Positions 11,755-24,175 are shown, counted from the first letter of the stretch. The stretch: 64,000 bases of DNA from Allolobophora icterica (GCA_963556255.1 OY744617.1:26592371-26656370); one strand, 5' to 3'. Notes: generated by a model from the letters alone, not told the origin. A program made the numbers and translations.

Positions 11755-12539
11755 GAATTTACCTGTTAACACTTTAGTGACAAGCTGCACTGGTTTCCAG
11801 TCGCTTTTAGTGCACTCTCGTCGTTTAAGGTGTTAAGACTTTTGAAGTTTTTCATGCCATCTCCTGAGCAATTCTTTTAAAATATTTCTGGCACAAACAG
11901 CACAAAACATATAACTAATGGGTTGTCTTACCATTCACTGTAACATGCACAACAGTATTTAGAGACTGCTAATGGCCTTATCTGCACAATGCAACAGAAT
12001 GCTTCGTATATTTCTGCTTCAGCCCTGTTCTTGCAGTACATTTGCAGATGACAAACTTACCTATCCATTCAAGTACCATTTAAGACCAAGTAAAGACCAC
12101 TTTAAGTGTTTCAGTGTTTCAAAGAGGTACTATAGATATATTCCGTTACAATACAATTACGAGATCAGCATTTTCTGAGAATAAATCCGCATTATCCAAA
12201 CATGCAGATGACAAGGTGTTCCTTTCTGTGCACCTCATGGCCAAAAATACAGAATCGAAACCAACAGATGACATCAGACAATGCATGGGAAAACGTTCAT
12301 GATGGAGGTAGAAGTGCAAATCAATTACTGCACAAAGAAGTCACCTTGTTCTGGTCACATCTCTTGTGACTACCTACACGTTAGTATTCCCATGGCTTAA
12401 ACAGCATCACATTATAAAAATCGACAAATGGTTTTGTTGTAACAGTTATAAAATTTTGCTTTAAAACCTTCACAAGTGTTCCACTCAGTTGATTTACCAG
12501 ATGAAATTTTTGCACTAAGTGTTGTTGTACATGCCTCGC

Positions 12540-12607
<68 letters not shown>

Positions 12608-13204
12608 GATATGTTACATATGGGATCATAAAAATAGCTTATGATTGATGATATATATATATATATATGTATATATATTGAAGTCATCTTAATTATTAAT
12701 TTTATAACTTCTATCATGCCAATGTCTAATGTACAAGACAGAGATGCAGCCTCTGATGGATAAGCAACGTTACAATGGAGTCAATTCAACATCAGTATTT
12801 TCAGGATCCACAACCCCAGTTGAATTCATATGATAATAAGTGTTATACGAATTTTCCACATGCATACAACCATTTGTTATTGCTCAAGCCCTTAACAGGT
12901 ACTGTTAGTCAACTGTGCTCAGATCGGTTCAGAGCCAATGCCTAGCCTTACACCTTGTCCTAAGTTTGATGAAAAGCAGCCATATGGTTATCCAACAGCA
13001 TGGGAGATTATAGATCACAGGCAAGAAGGCCAAAAACTACACACAATACAAGTACAAAAACCAGAAACATTGCTAATGAAACAAAAAACGTGCCACACCA
13101 AAAGCCAGTAACTTCAAAGAACATAGTCAAATACAGTAAGTGTAATGTACAATTTCTGAGTTTGTTTTTAAATTAGATATCCTCTGCTGATTTCCTAATA
13201 CCAC
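11755..13204. other. Sequence downstream of KDEL receptor with (TA)n tracts
   Basis: Contains (TA)n at 12544-12603 and a shorter one at 12650-12680. No protein-coding exon recognised; it may be 3' UTR of the KDEL receptor gene on the minus strand. Confidence 0.45.
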
Positions 13205-13815
13205 ACTTCCCTGCTGTGTCAAGGTTCAGAGCTGGAACAGGCTGATATATTCCTGTACCTTGGATCTCTCATCACCGACGACACACAGAATCCCTAAATG
13301 AAATCAGAGCTAGATTGAACAAAGGTAAAGGAATCATTGGAACATTGAAGAAGTTATGGGCTGGTCAGGGCTTACCAGCTACAACTAAAATATGATATGG
13401 CAAGTCACAACTTACGGTTGGTAAGGGTGGACCATCAAGAAAACTGACGAAATCAGGATATATGGATTTGAAATGAATGGACTGGGGCAGATACTGAGGG
13501 TTTCTTGGATGGTGAGGAAGACCAACAGAACATCTATTGTTAGATAACATCAAGCCAAGGAAGCAGACATACTTTGTTCATATTAAAAGGAAACAAGGAG
13601 ATTGTCTGGAGAAATAACGCACGGTTTAACATCTGGATAGCAAGCATGTGGACAACCAAGAATGGCCTGGACTGAGAACCTGAATGGGGTTAAGTGTGTC
13701 ACTTGCTGAGGACAGCGAGGATAGAAACAACTGGAGACGAGTGGTTCATAGTGTGGCCGACAGTCAGAGTTACAATGCCTAAGACAAGACAAGACAAGAC
13801 AAGACAAGACAAGAC
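13205..13815 (+). mobile_element. Decayed non-LTR retrotransposon (LINE) 3' region with (AGACA)n tail
   Basis: Frameshifted plus-strand remnants of a reverse transcriptase C-terminus: ADIFLYLGSLITDD near 13240-13280, then LRVSW-like sequence and MAWTENLNG, then EDRNNWRRVVHSVADSQ just before an AGACA repeat at 13783-13815. The order and spacing match LINE pol proteins of the type at 18376-18000. The pentanucleotide tail marks the 3' end. Confidence 0.75.
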
Positions 13816-14459
13816 TTCCGTAAGATTTACAACAGACTCCTCCACTAGTGTTCAGTTTTAGTTCTACACCGTAATCAGCTAAATTTTGTTCAGGACAAAG
13901 TTGTTTCTAGACGAACGCAACTGGCATTTCTTCATTTGTTCTAGCTCATTTTCCATCCACCTTCCACCAATGGCATAACTACGGGCCCACTGTGAGTTTC
14001 ATAAAGTCCTAACATGTTCCAGAGTACCCATAGATCTGAGTAACTTGAATTGAGGTCCGTAATACGACGTTACGCCACTGCTTTCCAGAGACTTTTCAAA
14101 CTTCATACCAAGTGTTCCCTTACCAAACCTAGCCAGAGGAAAGACCCAGTTGTACAAAACTTGTCACGAGTATGGACAAACTCTAAACGTTAATCTTCAC
14201 AAATTATTCCTCATCAAGAACTGCGCGCATACACTTAAAAGTGTAAAACATCAATGAGCAAAGTTTTCAACCACCCCACTACCCTAACGGCAATCAGAAC
14301 AATTTGAATTTGTTAAATCTTACACAATGTACATAAACATCAGCTCTAGCTTCACACGTACAAGAAGTGGAAAAAGAAGATGCTAAATCCCATTGTTAGC
14401 TATCAACAGAATAACTGCAATTGCAATAGCAGAACGAACAGCACGTTCGTCAGAAGTTC
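13816..14459 (-). other. Probable proximal 3' UTR of KDEL receptor
   Basis: Follows the stop codon on the minus strand; no coding signal and no AATAAA seen in this interval. Inferred UTR only. Confidence 0.4.
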
Positions 14460-14494
14460 TCAGGCCGGCAGAGCAAACTTTCGTCCTCGCCACA
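14460..14494 (-). CDS. KDELR2: KDEL receptor exon 4 (residues 202-212, stop)
   Basis: Very short coding part of the last exon. After a TTTCAG acceptor it reads [11 protein letters not shown] then TGA, aligning with the family tail VLKGKKLSLPA. The basic residues R204, R206 and K207 keep the position of the COPI-binding lysines. Exon 3 phase 1 joins exactly with the two leading bases of this exon. Confidence 0.93.
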
Positions 14495-17427
14495 CTGAAA
14501 TCCAAAGAAAGCACAAATCATTTACAAATCAAACAGAACCAGGCTGTAACTGGCTGTTCAAGTAAAGTTAAATAAAAATAACTAAAATAATAATAAACTA
14601 GTTAGAATTATTTGAGGCAGATTCACCAAAATAAGACATTGCACAAAAGGGAAAAAGGGACTACACCTACAAAAAGTTGTTTAGTTCACATGTATTGTCT
14701 TGATTTACTTGCTAGAGATGCCAGCAAATGAAAAAATCAATTCGCAATTCAATACAGCAACAAAGTTTATTGCTGAAACACTGTATCCTCTGTATAACCC
14801 TATCTTTGAGTCACAAAACAGATCAAATACTGAGAAGAAGAATCACAGCAGTCCCTTGAGCAGCCATGAGTATAAAATAAAGAGTTCGTGATTTCATTCT
14901 TCTCAGCCTCCTTATATCATTATTATTAATTGGCAACTTCACACCACTGCACACCAAAACCACCATAATGAGTTCAATATCCAGAAGGTCAGTCCGCTAA
15001 GACAGCTCATTTTACAGCTACCCCCTAGGGAGTGGAAGGCTGAGTCGAAATACCAGAAACAGCCAATGGTGGATAAGCAGTTGAAAAACACAAGTCTTAA
15101 GTACAGAAAGATATGTCTTACTGTACTGTATTGTATCTAAACACTTATAAAGCGCCTCTCAGTGTTCGCTAATCAGAGTCTTAAGCAGAGAATGAAATGA
15201 CACTTGTAAGTGACTGAGCAGAACACATACATACAGAGAGGCAATTCCGACCAGTCCAGCAATTCCAACCAGTCCAGCAACTGAAAAAGCTTGTTGAGGG
15301 CAAGTAGCCAACACTTGTTGCCTGATCTTGCCGCCAACACTGTACAGTGAATGTACTCATTTTATACCCAAGTTCACTAGGGGTGCAAGTGGAGCAGACA
15401 TTTCGGAACATCTTGCTGCCCTACTGGGGTTATGAACCTCTGATCTTTTGACTGACAATTCTTCACACTAACCACCAGATTTTTATTAAAACGAAATTTG
15501 GAAACCCATTTACCCACACAAGTTACACGAGTGTAACAGTTATAGTGAGGAAAGGAGGGTTTGTTGCACTTAAAAACAGTTTGAGAGCATTCATGATGCC
15601 AGTATTACTAATAATATCAATAATAACCATATCAATCTGTATTAGATGTATAAAACTCAGTCTCACCTTTGGTTATGTACAAGTAGAAGAAGTCACAATA
15701 CAGTATTGTCTGGATGCAACCAGCAACCACAGCGATAGGATCGAAGAAGCCCTCATACTGGTAGCGGTAGATCCAGTTGAAGATGTACAGGGTGCGGTAC
15801 AAGCCCTGGGCAAACAGATAATGGCTGGTTATGGTCTCAGCTTCACCCGTCTTGCTTATCATGAACAGCTGTGGGAGGATGGCAACTGATTCCAGGTAGA
15901 TGGAGAAGGTCCAGAAGATCTAGCAAACAAAACGGAAGCACAAATTCACATTCATTTCAGAAAACGAACAATATTGACTACAACTGTGCCACACTATCAG
16001 ATGGGCTGACCTGTCACAAAGCGTTTGTCTTAACTGTCAGCGTTACAGTTTACTTTGACTATATTAATGGCCAGTAGTACCATCAGTGTTTAGTTTTGGA
16101 ACTATTAACGGCCATTAGCAACACCAGAAGCGTTTTAGTTGCAAAACTGTTAACAACTAGTAGTTAAACTAGAAGCAGTGTTAGTTTCAGTACTGCAAAT
16201 GGCTAACCAAAAGTAGTGTTTAGTGAGTGCTCACAACTGTTAATTTTAGTGTTTGAGCAAAACATGGTGCTAAGTTTGAGTACTGTGCAATGCTAAGAGT
16301 TAACAGATGCAGTTTAGCTTCAGTACTATTACTGGCAAATAGCTACACCAGTAGCAATCTATAGCAGGAATTAAGCTCTAAAGTTCAACAATTTAATGAC
16401 GAGACAGTACTAAAAGTGACAAAAAACAACGAATCTCAGTGTTAAAGTGTTAAAGTCTAAATAACTCTTTTATAAATCATCATAATAATATAAGTTTTGA
16501 ATATTTCTGAAACTATTGTAAACCCACTTCAAGAAATGCGAATTCATGATTTATCAGAAGGCTGAGAACAATCGTAGGAATCAGAAGGAACTCGATACGG
16601 AAGGTGTCATTGTTGCGATTGTAGGTGGCCTTGAACTTATTGTAGATCAGAAACAGCGTGGCAAATGATGCTACCAGAAACAACACTTTCATGAACGAGT
16701 TATATAGTGAGACAAAACTTGTGAACAGATCCATATATCGAGTTGCATAGACTGTTGCAAAGAGAATCTGCGACTTTCCGGAGATACCTAGAAAAGATCA
16801 ATCGTACAAGAGTTAACATTTAAAAAAATATTCTCCAACCAGCCATTGTAATGTCATAATTATTATCAAATCAGACATTTTCACCATTAATTGTTCGCAA
16901 TTTCCAAATGAAGCGTGCTTTATCTCACAAAAATGTCTATTTAAATAGTTTAACCAGCACCTGGTCACAAAACCGGCGAACATGTACAATCTGGGTACCT
17001 AACCCTAGCCCTGAATTTTAAAATCCAGCTTCCACTCGCAGGTATAGCTTTTTTAGTCGCACAAATACATAGGCTACACTGACCCTAACCCTAAGCCCTA
17101 ACCGACCCTCACGACGCTTACCCTGACCCTCACGATGCAAAGAAAACCCACCCTGATAGTACATAGGCACCCAGATTGTACATGTTCGCCGAAACAACAA
17201 TGCTATTTTATTTTGCGGCTTCTTACGTTGCTCAGAAACCGCTAACAAGGCGTGGTAAGTGGTACATGTCAAACCAGAGCCCCGGTCACAAACACCGGCT
17301 GAAATAGGGCAACCTATTAGTAATTATCACACTCGCCTGCACACGATCGCGTCTTCCATATTTTCGCCAGGAGCAGAATTATTGCCAAGACATGCGACAA
17401 ATCACCGAAAAGCCGGAAAATATTCAT
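14460..17427 (-). CDS. KDELR2: KDEL receptor (ER lumen protein-retaining receptor), complete 4-exon gene
   Basis: Seven-transmembrane receptor that binds C-terminal KDEL-type signals in the Golgi at low pH and returns escaped ER proteins by COPI vesicles. Exons at 17427-17337, 16787-16528, 15919-15667 and 14494-14460 join in phase to exactly 212 codons, the usual family length. Residues known to be important in the family fall at the expected positions: R5, H12, R47, D50, W120, E127, Y158, R159, Y162, W166, R169 and D193. The basic C-terminal tail ending in LPA is present, as expected for COPI binding. The symbol follows overall similarity; an invertebrate single-copy gene would be co-orthologous to vertebrate KDELR1, KDELR2 and KDELR3. 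Intron 1 uses a GC donor. Oddities: A154-Q155 where human has F-L, and P178 in place of L. The nearest gene is the divergent CARD-coiled-coil gene about 18 kb away. Confidence 0.97.
15290..15480 (-). repeat. Partial SINE family A in KDEL receptor intron 3
   Basis: Minus-strand copy lacking part of the tail: GTACTCATTTTATACC, AGGGGTGCAAGTGGAGCAGA and the ACTAACCACCAGAT head are recognisable against 58294-58580. The rest of the intron (14495-15666) has no recognised feature. Confidence 0.7.
15667..15919 (-). CDS. KDELR2: KDEL receptor exon 3 (residues 118-201)
   Basis: Starts after a TTTGCTAG acceptor with [20 protein letters not shown], followed by [16 protein letters not shown], the most conserved block of the family. 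It carries W120, E127, Y158, R159, R169 and D193. It ends in Y-L-Y-I-T-K plus one base at a G|GTGAGA donor. The plus-strand reading frame across this exon is an antisense shadow. Confidence 0.97.
16050..16360. repeat. Degenerate tandem repeat in KDEL receptor intron 2
   Basis: Roughly five diverged copies of a 55-70-bp unit built from AGTACTGTTAA, GGCTAGTAGCACCAGTAG and CAGTGTTTAGTTT. Unit boundaries are approximate. Confidence 0.5.
16528..16787 (-). CDS. KDELR2: KDEL receptor exon 2 (residues 31-117)
   Basis: Follows a TTTTCTAG acceptor and contributes [20 protein letters not shown], including R47 and D50 of the ligand pocket, and the conserved KFKATY segment followed by NDTFRIEF. It ends at L-E with a GAA|GTGGGT donor in phase 0. 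Reading on past the donor would add three non-conserved residues before a stop, so the splice is preferred. Confidence 0.96.
16974..17191. mobile_element. Inverted-repeat element in KDEL receptor intron 1
   Basis: A 23-bp perfect inverted repeat, starting CGGCGAACATGTACAATCTG, occupies 16974-16996 and 17169-17191. The interior carries CCTAACCCTAGCCCTG- and GACCCTCACGA-type tandem motifs, some telomere-like. AAAC flanks both ends, a possible 4-bp duplication. Confidence 0.75.
17337..17427 (-). CDS. KDELR2: KDEL receptor exon 1 (residues 1-30)
   Basis: Starts at ATG (17427-17425) and reads [20 protein letters not shown] at the N terminus, the first membrane segment of the family, then [10 protein letters not shown]. 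It ends one base into a glycine codon. The intron begins with GC rather than GT (CAG|GCGAGT read on the minus strand). The phase fits exon 2 exactly and no GT nearby gives the correct A-G-I-S-G junction. Confidence 0.95.
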
Positions 17428-17459
17428 TTTTGCTCTTAAAATGTTTACACACGACAGCA

Positions 17460-17600
17460 CAGCACCGGAAGTGACATTACAAAATGGCGTCTAATCGCGA
17501 ACTATCAATACTGTCTAATGAAGCAATTCATTCCTAAACAGAGAGCTGAACTGTCCTGCTATGCACTTCGGGAAACTTAGTAGACGCTGACGTCCTCCGA
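17460..17600 (-). promoter_or_regulatory. Putative KDEL receptor core promoter (ETS, YY1, CRE-like sites)
   Basis: About 40-170 bases upstream of the start codon lie an ETS-type site (CACTTCCGG on the minus strand, near 17465-17474), a YY1-type GACGCCATTTT (17491-17481), and a CRE-like TGACGTC (17588-17594). ETS plus YY1 next to the start site is typical of TATA-less housekeeping promoters, and a CRE/ATF-like element suits a gene linked to ER stress. No TATA box is evident. Confidence 0.5.
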
Positions 17601-17646
17601 ATTATGAAGTGACGCCTCTGGAATGTAGGCCTAATTTGGTGAAACC

Positions 17647-17843
17647 CAGGGCTGTAGTCGAGGGTATACGCGGGTATACAGCGTGTACTCACCTCTAGAT
17701 ACCGTATACTCACCTCACAAAATATTTGTACTAATTGCCACGTGTTTCGGGAAACTAACCATTATCGTATACTCACCTCTCATTTCTTTCGGAAAACTAA
17801 GCGGTAGCGTATACTCACCTCAAATTTTACCACTACAGCCCTG
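17647..17843. mobile_element. hAT-like MITE, CAGGGCTGTAG family
   Basis: Terminal inverted repeats CAGGGCTGTAG and CTACAGCCCTG, with a perfect 8-bp target duplication GTGAAACC on both sides. The interior is a set of diverged GTATACTCACCTC repeats separated by TTTCGGAAAACTAA. Second copy at 31013-31218; end fragment at 9494-9601. Confidence 0.95.
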
Positions 17844-17999
17844 GTGAAACCTCCATTATCTCGGAACTACACATAAAAGTTGCGTCAGGAAGACCAACTT
17901 TTACACTTTATTTTCTCACCCATGTATGCAATGAGCTGCGGTTTGACAACTCATCATTATTGTCAATAAACGAAGTAATGATCACCTTGTCACCTTGTG

Positions 18000-18376
18000 C
18001 TGTCGATTCGTTGAATCCTAGCGACTGTCATGGTCAACCTTCTCCATGTGCTCCGATTTCTCGTTGCCTCTCTCAGCTCCGAGATGTTCATCTTCAATGC
18101 CTCCTGTATCTCGTCCATCCATCTCCTCCTTGGTCGTCCTCTCCTCCTTCTTCCCTCCCCACACGCCAACATCATCTCCTTTTCCAGCCCATCTGCACGC
18201 ATCACGTGTCCAAAGTATGACATCTTCTGCCTGGACGCTCTCTGCCCCAACGTCAAATTCCCTCTCCAGTGTCCTATTTCTTCCAGGATATCCTCGTTAG
18301 TTCTCTTCTCAGTCCAAGAAACCCTCAACATTTTCCTCCAGATCCACATTTCACATGCCTCAATTTTCTTCTCCAA
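18000..18376 (-). mobile_element. LINE reverse-transcriptase C-terminal fragment
   Basis: An open minus-strand frame reads MWIWRKMLRVSWTEKRTNED then ILEEIGHWRGN, with YFGHVMRADGLEKEMMLACG and a basic GRRRRGRPRRRWMDEI segment. This C-terminal block is typical of invertebrate non-LTR retrotransposon pol proteins. The 5' part is absent. Confidence 0.85.
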
Positions 18377-18519
18377 TGCCTTGGTTGGAGAAGTAATGAT
18401 AACTGATGCTATATGAAGCTAGGTTCGAAAGAGCAAGCTATACTATACTAAAAATATTGGTGGGTCTCTTTAGAACTAGGCTAAAATCTGAGAGGGTAAT
18501 TTAGGTTGCGTACGGAGAC

Positions 18520-19765
<1,246 letters not shown>

Positions 19766-19869
19766 GGAGACAACGTGTTATACGGTGGAAATTATTGGTG
19801 ATGGCGGGTCATGGGATTGTGGAGGAGTAACACTAGGACACACATCCACTTGCAGGAAACCCGTCTTAT

Positions 19870-20231
19870 CATAGGCGCCGACTTCTTGGGGGCCTTGGGT
19901 GCCATTGCACCCAGAGAAAAAGTTCAATGGGGGCCTGGCACCCAGAAGAATTCGGACCTTAAATTCAATTTTTGGGGTATTCCTAAAAAAGGTCGTCAGA
20001 TTTTAGGAGACATGGCCCCCATTTTAAAATTGTTTATGTTTACACACGTAGTAGACGATGAAAAATGACGAAATAATGTATAATGAATTTTTCCGGATGA
20101 CTAAAAAAAGGTCATAAGTTTTTTCGGAGATGATTTCATAAAAAGTTTCGTTGGTCCTTTAAAACTTTGATAACCTTCTGGATCCGTACCTGACTGGCAC
20201 CCAGAGACAAAAGCAAAAGTCGGCGCCTATG
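19870..20231. mobile_element. hAT-like element, CATAGGCGCCGACTT family
   Basis: Terminal inverted repeats CATAGGCGCCGACTT and AAGTCGGCGCCTATG are perfect, with a perfect 8-bp target duplication CGTCTTAT. 362 bp, non-coding. The interior shares TGACTAAAAAAAGGTCAT and CTTCTGGATCCG with the CAGAGGCGGATCC family. Confidence 0.95.
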
Positions 20232-20343
20232 CGTCTTATGAATTCTCTGTTAATAATGGCATAATATATAGTTGTGTGATGGCATAAAACTTAATTTACT
20301 TCTCATTGCACACATTCTTTGGCATTGATCTCAACATAATTTA

Positions 20344-20575
20344 TGGCTCAGTGGTTAGTTCGGCGCCTTGTGACCGGAGGGTTGCAGGTTCGAATCCCAC
20401 TCTATAGCCGCTGCGTACGGACCTTGGGCAAGTCCTTCACTCGCAATTGCTCGTGGCGCTTCGGCGTGAAAATTCCGGCATAGTATCAAATGCTGTAGTC
20501 GGGAGCGCCTCTGAGTAGTAGTTGACTTCGAGAAGCGCTATAGAAATATCCGGAATAGAAATATCCGGAATAAAT
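20344..20575 (+). mobile_element. tRNA-derived SINE, family B
   Basis: A-box head GGCTCAGTGGTTAGTTCGGC and B box GGTTCGAATCC, then a body with GACCTTGGGCAAGTCCTTCA and the tail GCGCTATAGAAATATCCGGA. A near-identical copy lies at 34403-34640 and a 3' fragment at 54239-54290 (minus). Confidence 0.9.
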
Positions 20576-21048
20576 ATAACCTCCGAGTCTTTCTCCAAGT
20601 CTTACCGGCCGCTTCAGATATGTCAACATGTAATGACTGTTCTATCCCAACAGTTCAGGATTTTCCGGTTGCTTAATTTACGAAAGGCAGCGCTCTAGAG
20701 CTCGAGATCGGGATCTGCCACTTCTACGGTTGTCGTCAGGACAAGCACTGTGCCTATAGGGCCTACGAAACTTTCAGGGGCCTGCAATAGTATGAAAATC
20801 TGGAAATGAGATAGGGCCTATTGAATGATTGACCGGGAAATGGAAGAAGGAAAATTGCAAATAACAGCAAATTGAAACTTAATCACTTTTGTACCGAAAC
20901 AATTTAAGTTGAGCTGTGCTAGCCTAGGCCTACATTACGTGAACTTTGCGGAGTTGGCGTTGACTTGGGGTCTACAAATGCAAGAGTGCATAGGGCCTAC
21001 GACGACCTTAAAACAACCCTGTTGTAAACTGTACACAACATCCTATCG
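20576..21048. other. Unassigned intergenic sequence
   Basis: No exon or repeat family recognised; one TAGGCCTA octamer near 20925. Confidence 0.35.
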
Positions 21049-21330
21049 CAGGGATGTCATTTGGAGGGGCAAGGGGCATTTGGCCTCTTGAGTTTTGAAA
21101 AAAGGAAAAAGGATGGAACAAAACAAGGACGAAGAAAGGGTAAAAAAGAAAAAAATATTGGTACTCAAATTCAGGGACGTCATTTAAGTAACAATATTGA
21201 CAGTGCAGCACGCATCATGAAGCTTACAGTTTTGCACATGTAGGCCCCTAGACTAAATTCAAAATTTAGCAAGCCGGAAAATATTCAAATGTCGTCCCTC
21301 CCTCTGAAAAAAGCTGAAATGACGTCCCTG
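21049..21330. mobile_element. hAT-like MITE, CAGGGATGTCATTT family
   Basis: Ends CAGGGATGTCATTT and AAATGACGTCCCTG are inverted repeats with one mismatch. The flanks TCCTATCG and CCTAATCG are similar but offset, so the target duplication is uncertain. An internal copy of the end motif is at about 21172. Confidence 0.75.
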
Positions 21331-21654
21331 CCTAATCGAGTACGGTACTTTTTCTCAAAGCAGGTTTCATTTTCTGACCGGAAGCAGTCGTTCCTTTCTT
21401 GTAAGCCTGTTTTTACTACGGACAATTAAGTACACCACCATGAGCGTTCTGAATTTAGTAACCATGGATCTACCGCCATAACACAGGTCGTTCTATGAGT
21501 TTGAGTTTCTCAGACAGAGAAAGTCTATGACAAGTCTTTATAATATATTTCAATATTTGATACCATCACTTGTATCTAGCACCATACACATGCATGTAGG
21601 CCTATATATATATGCATGTGTATGTGTCTGTATGTCTGTCTATCTGTATGTATG

Positions 21655-21755
21655 TATGGGGTCTCGCGCACTGGGAGCGCCTCTGAATGGTATATACCGC
21701 GAGAGGCGCTTTATAAATGCCCATATACAATACAATACAATACAATGTATGTCTG
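21655..21755 (+). mobile_element. LINE 3' end with (AATAC)n tail
   Basis: GGGAGCGCCTCTGAATGGTA and GAGGCGCTTTATAAATGCCC then AATACAATACAATACAAT. The same 3' end, with other pentanucleotides, occurs at 24480-24575 and 44940-45030. Confidence 0.75.
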
Positions 21756-21759
21756 ATTG

Positions 21760-22511
21760 TCTGTCAGTATGTATACGTATGTATATATGTACGCACGCAT
21801 CCATTCATGTATGGCCCTATATGTGCTATTGTATGTATTCATGAATGAGCTTCATTCCTCCATCGTTAATTTCCATTGCCATGTCCAATATGCTCCTAAA
21901 TGTTTAGCAAAGGTCAACGTTTATATTTATTGCTGTCTCTGTGGATCGTTAATTCTTCCTCTGAATCTTGCGCGGACTGCCTTATTTGTCATGCAGTAAA
22001 ATAGTCTAACATAGACCAAGGCTACAAACTAGCGAAGACCATTAATTGCGAGTTACACGTTAACAACTAACTGCAGACCGACACGTTGGCTTGTAGGCTT
22101 GTATTGGTTAGAATAGATCATTTATTGCTATGCCTGGAAGATGACGATAGCAGGCTGACTACACGCTAAACGCTCATTCATTAGCCCAAGCTAATTAGTC
22201 ACATAGGCAGGTTTGACCTACTTAAAATGCAACAGCGTGAAAACACAGCATCTAGCAGGCTTACACGCAAACCTAAACACATACGCACACGAACACGCAC
22301 ACAAACACGCACACAACTCGTACGAGCCGTTATATGCCAGACATTAAGGGAATATATACCCCAAGGTGCACGCAGATAAGTTTCACCCACTTGTGGGTTC
22401 CCAAATCGGTCTGGTCTTCACGGGTAATTATTATTCTCATCACGTTTGGCTTATTTGGCTAACGGGCATGTAGACGATTATATATATATAAATATATCCG
22501 TCATATATACG

Positions 22512-22569
<58 letters not shown>

Positions 22570-22991
22570 AGGGCTTGCGTAATGCTGTCTGCATATAGTG
22601 GACTAGTCCCAAAGCCGTCACTGTAGCTGTCAGACGAGTTGGTGCGTCGGGCCTCGTTTGCGATTATTGAATTGAATGCGTCGGATGGGCATGCGGACGA
22701 ATTGGAAGAAGAGCTGATGTCTCGGCAGAGTGTTATATTAGCGTTCGTTCGCAAGAGTATATTAGTTTTCTGAGGACAGTTACACGCCTTTAGAGTGGTT
22801 TTTCTTATCGGAAGTCGCTGCCAGGTTGGAAGTAATTTCTTAACACTCGTCTGAATTTTGTTATAGCCGCTTTCTATCCTGCATCGATAAAATTACAATG
22901 TTTAAGTGAAGAGCTATACAGTGGGCCTACTCATTGATGTGCCGATATTATTATTATTGTTGTTTTGTTGTTGTTGTTGTTGTTATTGTTA
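21760..22991. other. Intergenic sequence with (TA)n and (TTG)n tracts
   Basis: Holds GTATGTCTGT-type repeats near 21600-21800, (TA)n at 22513-22564 and TTG-rich sequence near 22955-22990 that is the tail of the next SINE. No exon recognised. Confidence 0.45.
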
Positions 22992-23175
22992 TTATTACGC
23001 ATCTATTAAGCGCCACTATCTAATTACTAAGTTTCAGTCGATGGCGCTTAGCAATTGTGAGTGAAGGACTTCACTTACCCAAAGACTTACACAGCAAACG
23101 CCTCGGCAGAGGCTAGAACCCGTATTCTAAGGGTTACAAGGCGAGCGTTCTAACCGATGGGCTACCGTGTCCCAT
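22992..23175 (-). mobile_element. tRNA-derived SINE, family D
   Basis: Minus-strand full copy: the tail CGCATCTATTAAGCGCCACT follows the AAT/TTG-rich 3' end, the body holds GAGTGAAGGACTTCAC, and the head complement runs to GGGCTACCGTGTCCC. It is the intact reference for the interrupted copy at 9893-10352. Confidence 0.85.
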
Positions 23176-23967
23176 AATCAGCCACCACAAATACAGATCA
23201 TGTGTCAACGAGCTGTATGCGTAAGTGCTGGCGCTGGTGTAATGTAAAATAATGCATTAATTTTAACGTGATGCGGTAATGATATAGCGATTGACAGAAT
23301 GTGACTGGTTGAAAGGCAATGGTGCAATTTCAATTTTATCCTCGGGATAATCCAAATGGGTCGTAATTCATTCCCAGTTGAATATGCGGACTAATAATTT
23401 TGACTGAACATGTATGATTGAAGGGCAATAGTACAGTTTCAATTTTTAACCTCAGGGTCATCCAGATGATAATTTTAAATGATTCAAGCCTTGAGAGAAG
23501 ACCACTTTGAGAGCCGTGGGTCCGGAAATTAACCGTAAGTATGCGGGACAATAATTTTGAACTGTGGAAACGTGGATCCGTTTCTGTAACAGCAGCAGTG
23601 CAAGGATTCCAGTTAAATTGAGGCATAGGAGACCATGCAGGACAATAAATTAGACTAGAGGTTACGTCCAGGGAGAGTAGAAATTCATGGAAAAAGTTCA
23701 AAAGTCACGGTAGGATATTGTAATAGTGAGCGAAAATTACGGCAAATTCGCGACACAAATTACGCTTTTATTTACTAAAATGATAAGATCCGACCAAATA
23801 ACAACTCAAATAACGAATAAACAACGCTCTCACTATGTATAATGCCACAGAAAAGTCAGTGTAAACGTTCGGCATGAAATCACGTTTGTATTTACTAAGA
23901 TAGACCTAAGCATTAATGAGTCAATGCCTAATTTATATAGTGGTTATCTAGCCTGCTATACTGGCTT

Positions 23968-24175
23968 CAGAGGCGTACCGACCGCCCTCTGTACCCTCTG
24001 ACCGGAGGGGGCCCCTTCCTGGAACGGGGCCCCTAAAAGTGGCAAAAAATAACCGTGAACATAATATGAACCCTGTATATTGTATATTACCGCAATCAAG
24101 TTTCCGCATTGTAAGGGGCCCCCGGCCTGAACCGTATGTTCGGAGGGGGCCATGTTCTTTGTTGCTACAGCTCTG
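23968..24175. mobile_element. hAT-like MITE with perfect 8-bp target duplication
   Basis: 208 bp bounded by CAGAGGCGTAC and GTTGCTACAGCTCTG, with ACTGGCTT duplicated on both sides. The subterminal sequences CGGAGGGGGCC and GGGGCCCC recur in both orientations. No coding capacity. Confidence 0.85.

Noticed and set aside
15545..15889. Plus-strand 114-codon frame
   Set aside because: It is antisense to KDEL receptor exon 3, whose minus-strand reading matches a known family along its whole length.
17050..17150. Interstitial telomere
   Set aside because: The CCCTAA-like motifs are few and irregular and lie within an inverted-repeat element.
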